Positions 42,136 through 51,011 of a stretch of DNA of 64,000 nt are shown piece after piece. Numbering within the stretch: the first letter of the stretch is position 1; each line of letters opens with the position of its first letter. The translations under genes and the position numbers were made by a program. This DNA is from AC-51 sp963749895 (lineage in GTDB: Bacteria; Actinomycetota; UBA4738; HRBIN12), in contig CAVVOG010000003.1 in the NCBI GenBank assembly GCA_963749895.1, positions 806,001-870,000 of the forward strand. Direction: 5' to 3'. Below the pieces are notes generated by a model. It was not told the origin of the DNA, made no database searches, and saw only the letters and a list, made by a program, of their open reading frames with translations.

Positions 42136-42803
42136 CGATCAACCCCCTCGATGAGCCACGGGGCGCGCAGCCCGATCAGACGGAGAGCCTCATCGAGCGT
42201 CGACGTGATCGGCAGGACCCCCGTGTCGATCACATCCGCCCCCTCGGCGGGTTCGAACGGATTCGTGACCGCGTCGGCCTCGTCGCGTGCGTGGAGGTGC
42301 TCTGTGACCTCACGGTCGCTGCCGGAGCGCTCTTCCGCGCGTCGGGCGGCCCGGGCCCGCGGATCGGCGACCAGGTAGAGCTTCACCGGTGCGTCCGCGA
42401 ACACCACGGACGCGATGTCCCGTCCTTCCATCACGGCGCCGTTCTCGAGACCGATCGCGCGTTGGGCCTGGCGCATCTCTTCGCGGATCGCCGGATGCCG
42501 CGCCACCGCAGACACCGTGGCCTCGACCTCGGGGGAGGTCAGATCGTCGAGCGTGTACCCGACGACCTCGAGGGTTGGCGGATCTCCCGGCACGACCTTG
42601 AAGGTCAAGGTCGACATGAGGTCCTGGAGCCCGGCATGGTCCTCGGGACTCACCCCCCGCCGGATCGCCGCCGCGGCGAGCGCCCGGTACATCAACCCCG
42701 TGTTCACGTACGGCAGGCCGAGACGCCTGGCCAAGCTTCTGGCCAAGGTGGACTTGCCGCTCCCAGCCGCACCGTCGATCGCGACGACGTTCGGCGTGGT
42801 CAT
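42132..42803 (-). CDS. cmk: Cytidylate kinase
   Basis: 223-aa (d)CMP kinase. The P-loop is GAAGSGKSTLARSLA (12-26); YVNTGLMYRALA, VMEGRDIASVVF and KLYLVADPRARAARR follow in family order. It overlaps aroA upstream and der downstream by 4 nt each, so the three are co-translated. It supplies CDP for RNA, DNA and phospholipid synthesis. Confidence 0.96.
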   Translation of the reverse strand: MTTPNVVAIDGAAGSGKSTLARSLARRLGLPYVNTGLMYRALAAAAIRRGVSPEDHAGLQDLMSTLTFKVVPGDPPTLEVVGYTLDDLTSPEVEATVSAVARHPAIREEMRQAQRAIGLENGAVMEGRDIASVVFADAPVKLYLVADPRARAARRAEERSGSDREVTEHLHARDEADAVTNPFEPAEGADVIDTGVLPITSTLDEALRLIGLRAPWLIEGVDR

Positions 42804-44167
42804 CCGATCTCCTCGATGTGCGCGCCGAGCGTCGCCAGGGTTCGCGCGAAACCGGGGAAGCTGACGTCGGCGGCCTCTGCGCCACGGACCTCACACGGCC
42901 TCTCGGCCGCGAGCGCCGCCACCGCGAAGCTCATCGCCATCCGGTGATCACCCCCGGAGTCAGCGGAACCGCCCGAGAGCCCGCCTCCAGCCACCACCAT
43001 CTCGTCGCCCTCGTCGCCTGCATGACCGCCGAGCCCCCGGATCCCCCTCACGAGCGCGTCGACCCGGTCGCTCTCCTTCACGCGGAGCTCCTGGACGCCG
43101 ACGAACCAGCTCTCACCCGTTGCGTGCGCGGCGAGGACGGCCAGGACCGGCACCTCGTCGATCACGAGAGGGATCTCGCCGACCTCCACGTGAACCGGGA
43201 CGATGTCCAGGGTAGGACGCACCGTCATCGATCCGACCGGCTCTCCGAGTTCCTCGCGCTCGACCGAGGTTTCGACGCGGATGCCCATCCGTGCCATGAC
43301 CTCAAGGAAGTGCAGCCTGGTGGGGTTCAGCCCCACGTCATGGATCACGAGGCCAGAGTGCGTCAACGCAGCGGCGGCGACCAGGAACGCGGCCGACGAC
43401 GGGTCGCCGGGGACCCGGGCGCGGAATCCACGGTGTTGGAACCTCTCGACGGTGATCGCCTCGCCGATCGTGACCGGTGCTCCCAAGGCGGCGAGTGCGC
43501 GTTCGGTGTGGTCGCGCGTGGGGACAGACTCGACCACCGAGGTGACGCCGTCGGCCGCCGTCCCCGCGAACAGGACCGCGCTCTTGACCTGGGCGGACGG
43601 CACGGGAGCCTCGAAACGGATCCCGGCCAGGTCGCCGCCGACGATCGTGAGGGGGGCGTGGCCGTCCGTCGTCATCACCTCGGCACCCATCTCGCGAAGA
43701 GGGTTGGCGACTCGCTCCATCGGGCGGACCGAGAGGCTCTCGTCGCCGGTGAGGACCGCGTGCAGGGGAACCCCCGCGAGCACACCGGCGAGGAGTCGCA
43801 TCGTGGTGCCGGAGTTCCCGCAGTCGAGCGCCGAGTCCGGCGACGTGAGGTCGTTGCGGCCCTCACCCTCGACCTCAACCGGCGAGGCCGCGCCGTTCGG
43901 AGGCGATGCGTTCCACGTGGAACGCCCACCCTCCAGGGTGGGAAGAGCCTGCGCCGCCCAGAGGTCGAGAGCAGGTCGAGCCTTCGGCGCGATCGCGGCC
44001 AGGCAGCGCGCCGTCGATCGAACGTCGAGGGAAAGGGGAAGCCCCTCGAGACGGCTGGAGCCCGACGCCGTGCCGGCGAGGAGGAGCCATCTGTGGGCGA
44101 TCGACTTGTCGCCCGGGACGCGAACCTCCCCGGCCAGGGTCGATCCGGGGACGATGCGGATCCTCAT
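42800..44167 (-). CDS. aroA: 3-phosphoshikimate 1-carboxyvinyltransferase (EPSP synthase)
   Basis: 455-aa shikimate-pathway enzyme joining PEP to shikimate-3-phosphate. Landmarks are VPGDKSIAHRWLLL (17-30), LDCGNSGTTMRLLAG, SAQVKSAVLFAG, VPGDPSSAAFLVAAA and ELRVKESDRVDAL. Between the first and second motifs there are about 30 extra residues (about 66-97, Trp/Pro/Ser-rich) that most AroA proteins lack; this might be an insertion or a species-specific loop. All substrate-binding motifs are retained. It lies in aroH-tyrA-aroA-cmk-der. Confidence 0.94.
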   Translation of the reverse strand: MRIRIVPGSTLAGEVRVPGDKSIAHRWLLLAGTASGSSRLEGLPLSLDVRSTARCLAAIAPKARPALDLWAAQALPTLEGGRSTWNASPPNGAASPVEVEGEGRNDLTSPDSALDCGNSGTTMRLLAGVLAGVPLHAVLTGDESLSVRPMERVANPLREMGAEVMTTDGHAPLTIVGGDLAGIRFEAPVPSAQVKSAVLFAGTAADGVTSVVESVPTRDHTERALAALGAPVTIGEAITVERFQHRGFRARVPGDPSSAAFLVAAAALTHSGLVIHDVGLNPTRLHFLEVMARMGIRVETSVEREELGEPVGSMTVRPTLDIVPVHVEVGEIPLVIDEVPVLAVLAAHATGESWFVGVQELRVKESDRVDALVRGIRGLGGHAGDEGDEMVVAGGGLSGGSADSGGDHRMAMSFAVAALAAERPCEVRGAEAADVSFPGFARTLATLGAHIEEIG

Positions 44168-44176
44168 CGCACCTCC

Positions 44177-45322
44177 TCAGGCCAACCGGATCGGATCGTA
44201 GCCGCCGCCGCGCAGGACCTCGCCGGCATCGTCCGCAGCGGGTGCCGCGACCGTGAGGTGGACCGTCCCACGGCCGCCCTCGGGCGAGTGGACGATCTGG
44301 AGGTCCTCGATGTTCACGTCGCCCTCGCCGAGGACCGCGGTGATCCGTGCGAGAGCGCCGGGCTCGTCGGGGATCTCGACCTGGAGGACGGCGATGCCGC
44401 TGCGCACCTGCGGCTTGGCGGCGAGCCCCAACCTCGCCTGCTTCGCGCGGGCGAACCCGCGCTCGACACCGGTCGAGTCGGCATCCGCGATCCGGTCGCG
44501 AAGCTCGAACAACCCCGAGGCGTACAGGTCGATCGCGCGGACGATCTGGTCGCGGTTCGCGAGCAGGATCTCGCTCCACAGCGATGGGTTCGACGCAGCG
44601 AGTCGGGTCAGGTCGCGGAACCCTCCGGCGGCGAGCAGGAGGATCTCGGGTTCGTCGGCCTCCTCAGTCGCGGCCAGACCCATCAGCGTGGTGGAAGCGA
44701 TCTGCGGCAGGTGACTCACGAACGCGACGAGTCGATCGTGACGCTCCGGTGTCAGCCTCACCGGACGGGCACCGACCCGTTGGACGAACGCCTCCGCCCG
44801 AGCCACGGTCGCGGCGGCGGTGGCCGGCGTCGGCGCGAGGACCCACACGACGCCGTCCACGACCGACGCCGACGCGTGCTCGGGGCCGGAGCGCTCGCTC
44901 CCGCCCATCGGATGCCCCCCGACGAACCGCGCCGCCTCATCGGGGTCGACCCCAGCGGCGACCGCGTCGACGATGCGACCCTTGATCGAGGCGGCGTCCG
45001 TGACGACGGCATCCGGAGCTGCGCGCAGCGCCTCAACCACGGTCGACGCCACCGTTGCGATCGGGGTGCACACGACGACGAGATCCGCGCCGGCGACCGC
45101 CTCCGTGAGGGTCGGAGCGGCGACGAGACCGCCGGTCGCCGCCGCTCGCTCCGCGGTGGCCGTGACGCGGTCCCATCCGGTGACGCGCATGCCGGCCCGG
45201 GTCGCGCCGAGCGCGATCGAGGTCCCGATCAGGCCGGTGCCGAGGACCGCGATCGTGGTGGGAGCCTCGGCGACGCCCCCGTCGGACGGGCCATGCTCAT
45301 GCTCAGGAAGAGGTGAGGTCAT
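44177..45322 (-). CDS. tyrA: Prephenate dehydrogenase with ACT domain
   Basis: 381-aa enzyme that converts prephenate to 4-hydroxyphenylpyruvate for tyrosine synthesis. The NAD site is VLGTGLIGTSIALGATRAG; VVCTPIATV, TDAASIKG and FVGGHPMGGSERSGPEHA carry the catalytic His region. The C-terminal ACT domain (from about residue 305, AVLQVEIPDEPGALARITAVLGEGDVNI) probably mediates feedback by an aromatic amino acid. The start at ATG 45322 has GGAGG 9 nt upstream and overlaps the aroH end by 20 bp. Confidence 0.93.
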   Translation of the reverse strand: MTSPLPEHEHGPSDGGVAEAPTTIAVLGTGLIGTSIALGATRAGMRVTGWDRVTATAERAAATGGLVAAPTLTEAVAGADLVVVCTPIATVASTVVEALRAAPDAVVTDAASIKGRIVDAVAAGVDPDEAARFVGGHPMGGSERSGPEHASASVVDGVVWVLAPTPATAAATVARAEAFVQRVGARPVRLTPERHDRLVAFVSHLPQIASTTLMGLAATEEADEPEILLLAAGGFRDLTRLAASNPSLWSEILLANRDQIVRAIDLYASGLFELRDRIADADSTGVERGFARAKQARLGLAAKPQVRSGIAVLQVEIPDEPGALARITAVLGEGDVNIEDLQIVHSPEGGRGTVHLTVAAPAADDAGEVLRGGGYDPIRLA

Positions 45323-45668
45323 CGCGCAGCGCCTCCGCTCCATCCAGGTACACAGGGATGACCTCGTCGATCCCTCGATCCGTGTAGAAGTGGACCAGGA
45401 CCCTCACCACGCGAGGCATCGAGCCCGCGACGGGGATCTCCCTCGCGCACATCAGCGGCACCATCCCCAGACCCATCCGACGCGCGGCTTCTGCCGGGAA
45501 GGCAGACCGAAGATCGTCCGTCACGGTGAACAGCGCGCTCACGAGGTCGTCCGTCGCGACGCCGTTGCGTCGCAGCATCTCGCCGAGGAGGCGTTCGGTG
45601 GCACCGAGTACGTGCTCGGCGCTGTCCTCCGGCACCACGATGGCCCCGCGGGCCGCCCGAACCCTCAT
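45303..45668 (-). CDS. aroH: Chorismate mutase, AroH type
   Basis: 121-aa monofunctional chorismate mutase that makes prephenate, the substrate of the TyrA encoded next. AroH-fold residues are visible in VRAARGAIVVPEDS (first Arg), TDDLRSAFPAEAARRMGLGMVPLMCAREIPV and MPRVVRVLVHFYTD (second Arg). It is a trimeric pseudo-alpha/beta-barrel family, unlike the AroQ type common in mycobacteria. Confidence 0.93.
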   Translation of the reverse strand: MRVRAARGAIVVPEDSAEHVLGATERLLGEMLRRNGVATDDLVSALFTVTDDLRSAFPAEAARRMGLGMVPLMCAREIPVAGSMPRVVRVLVHFYTDRGIDEVIPVYLDGAEALRDDLTSS

Positions 45669-45739
45669 CCCGTACTCCGGTCGTCGTCGTCACCCGGGCC
45701 CTCCGGGCGTTCCCCGCGGTCGCGGGGAGGACCCTCACG

Positions 45740-46525
45740 TTACCGCGAGCGTTGCCGGCGGGGGCGCTCGCCTGCATCGTCCTCACGACGTGCGCGGCGC
45801 TCCCCCTTCGCGGCCACCTTGGTGAGCGCGAGCACCTCATCGGCGGTGAGTTCCCGGATCTCTCCCGCGGCCAGGCCCCCCAGCATGACGGTTCCGACCC
45901 GGAGTCGGACCAGCCTGCGCACCGGCAGTCCGACCTCTGCCAGCAGGCGCCGAACCTCCCGCTTGCGCCCCTCGGTCATCACGACCCGCAGCTGGCCGCG
46001 ATCGCTACGTGCGTCGACGATCCGCGCCGAGGCTGCACGCGCCGGCCCGTCCTCGAGCTCGACCCCGGCACGGATCCGCGCGAGATGCCGCGACGTTGGC
46101 CTGCCTTCGACCTCGACGAGGTACTCCTTCTCGACGCCGTACCGCGGGTGGGTGAGCCGGTTCGCCAGCTCGCCGTCGTTCGTCAGCAAGAGCAGACCCT
46201 CGCTGTCTCGATCGAGTCGGCCGACCGGCACGACCCTGGGTGCCCCGGCCGGCAGGAGGGAACGGACGTCCTCCCGGCCTTGGGGGTCGCGCATCGTCGA
46301 GACCACGCCGAGCGGCTTGTGGGCGGCGTAGTACCTCACGTCGGGGTCGAGGTTGATGGTCGTGCCGCGCAGGGTCACGACGTCCGTCGACGGATCGACC
46401 TTGTCACCGAGGGTGGCAACCTTCCCGTTGAGGGTGACGAGACCCGCCACGATCAGCTCCTCACAGGTCCGTCGAGATCCGAACCCGGCGTGTGCCAGCG
46501 CCTTCTGGAGACGCTCTTCGGGCAT
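45740..46525 (-). CDS. rluB: rRNA pseudouridine synthase (RsuA/RluB family)
   Basis: 261-aa enzyme. It has an N-terminal S4 RNA-binding domain (ERLQKALAHAGFGSRRTCEELIVAGLVTLNG) and a catalytic domain with GRLDRDSEGLLLLTNDG, whose Asp is the catalytic residue. Then come HPRYGVEKEYLVEV and EGRKREVRRLLAEVG. The C-terminal tail is basic. The position after scpB matches M. tuberculosis Rv1711. The precise 23S or 16S site is not determined by sequence alone. Confidence 0.93.
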   Translation of the reverse strand: MPEERLQKALAHAGFGSRRTCEELIVAGLVTLNGKVATLGDKVDPSTDVVTLRGTTINLDPDVRYYAAHKPLGVVSTMRDPQGREDVRSLLPAGAPRVVPVGRLDRDSEGLLLLTNDGELANRLTHPRYGVEKEYLVEVEGRPTSRHLARIRAGVELEDGPARAASARIVDARSDRGQLRVVMTEGRKREVRRLLAEVGLPVRRLVRLRVGTVMLGGLAAGEIRELTADEVLALTKVAAKGERRARREDDAGERPRRQRSR

Positions 46526-46528
46526 GGC

Positions 46529-47170
46529 TCAGGCCTCGTCGTCCGAAACCGGCGGTGGTGGAGGGGTGGCCTCCTCGGCCTCGACGGCCTCCACCACGCG
46601 GTCCGCGGCGTCGTCTTCCTCCGTGTCCGGACCCAGGAGCGGGGCGAGCGACGGGAGCGCCGCCAGCGACGGCAGGCCGAGGCGCTCGAGGAACTGCGGC
46701 GTCGTCGCGTACAGGAGCGGTCGTCCGGGCGCCTCGTCCCGGCCCGCCTCCTCGATCAGACCTCGGTCCACGAGGGCGCGCAGCACGCCGTCGGAGTTCA
46801 CGCCGCGGATCGCGCTCACCTGGTGACGGGTCACCGGCTGCTTGTAGGCGACGATCGCCAGGGTCTCGAGCGCGGCCTTCGTGAGGCGCGCCTGACGGGA
46901 TGACAGCACGAACCGCTCGACGATCGCAGCGGTGTCGGGGTGGGTGAACAGACGCCAGCCTCCCGCCACGTTGCGCAGGACCAAGCCGGAGGACCGGGAC
47001 TCGAGGTCCTGCTGGAGTTGGTCGCACATCGCCTCGACGGTCCTGCGTTCGAGGTCGAGCGACTGCGCCAGCACGGAGGCGGTCAGCGGTTCGTCGGAGA
47101 CGAAGAAGAGCGCCTCGAGGGCGCGCGTATCCTGTGGGGTCACGTCGTCCGCAGCCCGAACTTCATCCAT
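46529..47170 (-). CDS. scpB: Segregation and condensation protein B
   Basis: 213-aa SMC-associated winged-helix protein. Recognisable blocks are ALEALFFVSDEPLTASVLAQSLDL, LVLRNVAGGWRLFTHPD, LTKAALETLAIVAYKQPVTRHQVSAIRGVNSDGVLRAL and RPLLYATTPQFLERLGL. The C-terminus is an acidic, Pro-rich tail. With ScpA and SMC it helps organise and segregate the chromosome. Confidence 0.95.
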   Translation of the reverse strand: MDEVRAADDVTPQDTRALEALFFVSDEPLTASVLAQSLDLERRTVEAMCDQLQQDLESRSSGLVLRNVAGGWRLFTHPDTAAIVERFVLSSRQARLTKAALETLAIVAYKQPVTRHQVSAIRGVNSDGVLRALVDRGLIEEAGRDEAPGRPLLYATTPQFLERLGLPSLAALPSLAPLLGPDTEEDDAADRVVEAVEAEEATPPPPPVSDDEA

Positions 47171-47185
47171 GGGTCACTCCCGGGT

Positions 47186-47941
47186 TCAGCCGTTCCATCC
47201 AACCTCGATCTCCCCGAACGTGGCACCTTGCTCAAGCTCAACCTTGCCTTCACGGTACAGCTCGAGCAACGCGAGGAACCTGACCACGACCTCGATCCGC
47301 TCTTCGCAGTCGGCCACCAGATCGCGGAAGGTCGCCTGGCCTCCCGTGAACGATCGGATCCGACCCTCGACCTCCACCATCGCCTCGGCGACCGTGTACC
47401 GCACGGGTGTGACGTGCGACAGGTCGAGGGTCGGTGGCGGCCGGAGCATCTGCGCCGCGACCGCGGCGACCTGCTCCGGCGTGACGTCGTGCATCGGGTC
47501 CGGATAGAGGTGCGAGAACTCGGGACCGGGCCCGACGTCGCGTGCGAAGTAGCCCGCCTCGTCCTCGAGGCGCCGCGCGATCTCGACGGCCACCTTGCGG
47601 AACGCACGAAGCTCCAGGGAACGCGCGTACGCGAGATCCGGCGACCGTCCGAGGATGTCCTCCTCGTCGAGCTCGGTGTGGCGTGGGGTCAGTCGTGCCA
47701 CCTTGAGCTCGAGCAGGACCGCGCAGAGCGCGAGGAACCACGTGGCCTCCTCGAGGTTCCAGCGTTCGGGCTCCTTCGCGTACGCGAGGTAGCGATCGGT
47801 CACCGTGGCCAGTGCGACGTCGCAGACGTCGAGCTTCTGCTCCAAGATCAGATCTGCCAGCAGCCTGAAGGGCCCGGTGAAGCCGGGGAGTTCGACGCCG
47901 AAGCCGCCGGCCGCATCCGTGCGAGCCTCGGAGCCGGTCAT
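47186..47941 (-). CDS. scpA: Segregation and condensation protein A
   Basis: 251-aa kleisin partner of SMC. The N-terminal part GFGVELPGFTGPFRLLADLILEQKLDVCDVALATVTDRYL and the C-terminal winged helix (RIEVVVRFLALLELYREGKVELEQGATFGEI) are typical. The start at ATG 47941 overlaps the trpS stop by 4 nt. The long open frame upstream lies inside trpS and is not used. It is adjacent to scpB, as in most actinobacteria. Confidence 0.95.
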   Translation of the reverse strand: MTGSEARTDAAGGFGVELPGFTGPFRLLADLILEQKLDVCDVALATVTDRYLAYAKEPERWNLEEATWFLALCAVLLELKVARLTPRHTELDEEDILGRSPDLAYARSLELRAFRKVAVEIARRLEDEAGYFARDVGPGPEFSHLYPDPMHDVTPEQVAAVAAQMLRPPPTLDLSHVTPVRYTVAEAMVEVEGRIRSFTGGQATFRDLVADCEERIEVVVRFLALLELYREGKVELEQGATFGEIEVGWNG

Positions 47942-48951
47942 CGTCCGAAGTGCATCGCGTCGCGGACAGCCTCGATCGTCGCCTGCGCGACCGGGCGGGC
48001 TCTCGCCGCTCCGGCCGCCAGCACCTCGGCGGCCAGGCCGGGACGCGCCTCGAGCTCTGCCCGGCGCTCGCGGAACGCGGCGAACGCCTCGACGACGTGG
48101 TCGGCCAGGAGCGTCTTGCAGTCCACGCAGCCGAGCTCTCCCGTCCGGCACGTGGCGTCGATCCGCGTGACGTCGTCGGGCGAGAAGGTCTGGTGCACGG
48201 CGAAGACCGGACACACCTCGGGGCGCCCGGGGTCACCGCGACGGAGTTTCTGCGGGTCGGTGATGAAGCTGCGGATCGTCCGACGTGTGCCCTCTTCGTC
48301 GTCGCGGATCCAGATCGCGTTGTCGAGGGACTTCGACATCTTGCGCCCGTCGGTCCCGGGGATGAGCGGCGTCTCGGACAACAGCGGCTGGGGTTCGACG
48401 AGCACGTCGCCGTAGAAACGGTTGAAGCGACGGACGATCTCGCGACTGATCTCCAGGTGCGCGACCTGATCCTCCCCCACCGGGACCCACTGACCGCCGA
48501 CGATCGTGATGTCGACCGTCTGTAGGACCGGATACCCGAGCAGCCCGTAGTTCGCGATGTCGCGCTCCGCCATGTCGCGGAGGCGCTCCTTGTACGAGGG
48601 CACGCGCTCGAGCCATCCCAGCGGGGTGATCATGCCGAGCAGCAGAGCCATCTCCGCGACCTCGGGGAGATCCGACTGGCGGTAGATCACCGCGTGCTCC
48701 GGATCGAGCCCGGCCGCCATCCAGTCGAGCACGACACCCTCCACGAATCCCGGCAGTTCGTCGGTCCGGTCGTAGTGGGTCGTGAGCATGTGCCAGTCGG
48801 CAACGAAGAAGAAGCACTCGTAACCGGGATCGGCTTGCAGGCGGAGCATGTTCCGGATGTTCCCTGCCCAGTGCCCCACGTGGAGCGGCCCCGTCGGCCG
48901 GTAGCCGGTGAGGACGCGCTGGGTGCGGGTGGCGGTCTCGGAAGGGCTCAC
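47938..48951 (-). CDS. trpS: Tryptophan--tRNA ligase
   Basis: 337-aa class I synthetase. The HIGH-like motif is LHVGHWAGN (about 23-31), the KMSKS loop is DGRKMSKSLDN, and GEDQVAHLEISREIVRRFN and VPVGEDQ are Trp-specific. A GTG start is used. trpS is usually not part of the scp operon, yet here it is coupled to scpA by ATGA. Confidence 0.96.
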   Translation of the reverse strand: MSPSETATRTQRVLTGYRPTGPLHVGHWAGNIRNMLRLQADPGYECFFFVADWHMLTTHYDRTDELPGFVEGVVLDWMAAGLDPEHAVIYRQSDLPEVAEMALLLGMITPLGWLERVPSYKERLRDMAERDIANYGLLGYPVLQTVDITIVGGQWVPVGEDQVAHLEISREIVRRFNRFYGDVLVEPQPLLSETPLIPGTDGRKMSKSLDNAIWIRDDEEGTRRTIRSFITDPQKLRRGDPGRPEVCPVFAVHQTFSPDDVTRIDATCRTGELGCVDCKTLLADHVVEAFAAFRERRAELEARPGLAAEVLAAGAARARPVAQATIEAVRDAMHFGR

Positions 48952-48999
48952 GATGGGCGCGATGATAGCCGGGCAGCCGACCCCACGGCGGGAGCGGCC

Positions 49000-49665
49000 C
49001 TAGCCCGGGACGCAGCTGACGCCCGAGAACACGCCGCAGAACGCGTCGACGAGGGAGTAGACGATCGCCTGGATCGGGCCGGCGATGAAGAACAGGGCGA
49101 GCAGGACGAACAGGGCAAGATATTGGTCCAGGTTCCGATAGACCTCGCGGGCGCGCGGCGGCAGCGCGAGCGCGACGAGTCGGGCTCCGTCGAGACCGGG
49201 GATCGGCAGGAGGTGGAAGATCGCGAGCGTCAGGTTCGTGAACTGGAACACCAGCAGGAAGGTACCGAGTTCCGAGATCCCCACCCCGCGGACCGCGAGT
49301 CCGGCCATCCCGCCGAGGATCACGTTGGCGATCGGACCCGCGAACCCGACGACCAGGCTGTCGCGGGGCTGACGCCGCAGGTAGTTCGGGTCGATCGGGG
49401 CCGGCTTCCCGTAGGCGACCGGAGGCGGGAGGAACGAGGATGCGGCGGCCCACAGGAGCAGGATCAGGGCGGGCAGGAGCCCGCTGCCGAACGGCTCGAA
49501 CCATGCTCTCGGGTTCCACGTGAGCCTGCCCCACAAGCGCGGGGTCGGATCGCCGAGCTTCGCCGCCACGGTGGCGCGCACGAACTCGCGCGCGATCATC
49601 CCGACCAGGAGGCCCACCGCGATGTACGCGGTGATCCGGAGGGCCTCGGCGCTGAAACCCCTCAT
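49000..49665 (-). CDS. Degenerate site-2-protease-like (M50) membrane protein
   Basis: 221-aa polytopic membrane protein that aligns by eye with the compact S2P group, including GDPTPRLWGRLTWNP and NLTLAIFHLLPIPGLDGARL. The zinc-binding HExxH is replaced by REFVR (residues 26-30): both His are Arg, though the Glu is kept. The following NPxxHxDP is NPRAWFEP. A metal site is therefore unlikely, and the protein is probably a non-catalytic relative. The ATG shares a base with the deoA stop (TGATG), tying it to nucleoside salvage genes. ATG 49665 also gives a compact N-terminus before the first helix. Confidence 0.82.
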   Translation of the reverse strand: MRGFSAEALRITAYIAVGLLVGMIAREFVRATVAAKLGDPTPRLWGRLTWNPRAWFEPFGSGLLPALILLLWAAASSFLPPPVAYGKPAPIDPNYLRRQPRDSLVVGFAGPIANVILGGMAGLAVRGVGISELGTFLLVFQFTNLTLAIFHLLPIPGLDGARLVALALPPRAREVYRNLDQYLALFVLLALFFIAGPIQAIVYSLVDAFCGVFSGVSCVPG

Positions 49666-50993
49666 CAGGCCGTGGGCCCCCACCACTCGTAGATCAACTC
49701 GGGAACGACGACGGGTCCATCCGTGACGTCGAGACACGCCAGGACGCGCTCCGCGGCCTCACGCGCGTCCTCCTCGCTGCGCGCGTGGATCTCACCGATC
49801 GCGTCGCCGGTCTCGAACCCGTCGCCGACCTTGGCGCGGAGGACGAGACCGACCGCGGGATCGATCGCGTCGTCCTTGCGCACCCGACCCGCGCCGAGGA
49901 CGCTGCTCGCCAACCCGATCTCCAGCGCATCCACGGCGGCGAGCGTACCCGACCGGTCCGCGATGAGCGGTTCGACCACGGGTGCTCGAGGGAGTATGCC
50001 GGCGGGATCGTCGACGACCCGCGGGTCGCCTCCCTGCGCCTCCACCATGGCGCGGAACCGCTCCAGGGCGGCACCGTCGTCGATCGCGCGCTGGGCGCGT
50101 GCCCGAGCCTCGTCGACCGTCACGTCCTCGAGGGCGTCGAGCCCACGTGCGGCGAACCACACGGCGAGGTCGCGGAGGCGACCTCGCGTGTCCCCTCGGA
50201 GGACCTCCACGGCCTCGCGCACGTCGAGAGCGTTGCCCACGGCATCACCGAGCGGCTGCGACATGTCGGTGACCGCGACCCCGCATCGGCGGCCCGCTCC
50301 GTCGGCGAGGGCGCGACAGGCGCGACCGAGAGCGCGCGCATCGTCCACGGTTCGCATGAAGGCCCCCGAGCCCGTCTTGATGTCCAGCAGGACCAGGTCG
50401 GTGTCGACGGCGAGCTTCTTCGACATCACGCTCGCTGCGATCAGGGGCACCGACGGGACGGTGGCCGTCGCGTCTCGCAGCGCGTACAGAGCGCCGTCGG
50501 CGGGCACGAGGGAGGGCGACTGGGCCGCCACGGCGCATCCGACCTCCGCCACCTGGCGCTCGATCTCGCTCGGATCGAGATCCGTCCGCAGGCCTGGGAT
50601 CGCCTCGAGCTTGTCGAGCGACCCACCCGTGTGCCCGAGCCCGCGACCGGAGAGCTTCGCGACGCCGAGACCGAGCGCCGCGGCGAGCGGCACGAACACC
50701 AGCGTCACACCGTCGGCCACCCCTCCGGTGGAGTGCTTGTCCACGATCGGCCGGGACAGACGAGGGAACGACACCGTGTCTCCGGAGGAGATCATCGCGC
50801 GGGTCATGGCCAAGGTTTCCTCGGCGTCCAGTCCGTTCAGCAGTGAGGCCATCAGGAACGCGGCGGCGGCGCCGTCGTCGACCTCGCCACGCGCGTACCC
50901 CAGCACGAAATGCTCGATCTCATCGGGAGGGAGCGTCCTGCCGTCCCGCTTGGCGGCGATCGTCGAGCGTGGGTCCCACCGAGTCGTCGTCAC
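49665..50993 (-). CDS. deoA: Thymidine/pyrimidine-nucleoside phosphorylase
   Basis: 442-aa phosphorylase that splits thymidine into thymine and deoxyribose-1-phosphate. Signature motifs are VDKHSTGGVADGVTL (84-98), KLSGRGLGHTGGSLDKLEAIPG, SKKLAVDTDLVLLDIKTGSGAFM and TDMSQPLGDAVGNALDV. Three domains (alpha, alpha/beta, barrel-sandwich C-terminal) are complete. It is followed by deoB on the same strand, so the two form a deoxynucleoside salvage unit. Confidence 0.95.
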   Translation of the reverse strand: MTTTRWDPRSTIAAKRDGRTLPPDEIEHFVLGYARGEVDDGAAAAFLMASLLNGLDAEETLAMTRAMISSGDTVSFPRLSRPIVDKHSTGGVADGVTLVFVPLAAALGLGVAKLSGRGLGHTGGSLDKLEAIPGLRTDLDPSEIERQVAEVGCAVAAQSPSLVPADGALYALRDATATVPSVPLIAASVMSKKLAVDTDLVLLDIKTGSGAFMRTVDDARALGRACRALADGAGRRCGVAVTDMSQPLGDAVGNALDVREAVEVLRGDTRGRLRDLAVWFAARGLDALEDVTVDEARARAQRAIDDGAALERFRAMVEAQGGDPRVVDDPAGILPRAPVVEPLIADRSGTLAAVDALEIGLASSVLGAGRVRKDDAIDPAVGLVLRAKVGDGFETGDAIGEIHARSEEDAREAAERVLACLDVTDGPVVVPELIYEWWGPTA

Positions 50994-51011
50994 CCTCTAC
51001 CTCACCTCGAG

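Noticed and set aside
45712..45727. CCCCGC/GCGGGG hairpin between aroH and rluB as a terminator
   Set aside because: Short stem in a very GC-rich gap with no T-tract; such hairpins arise by chance at this composition.
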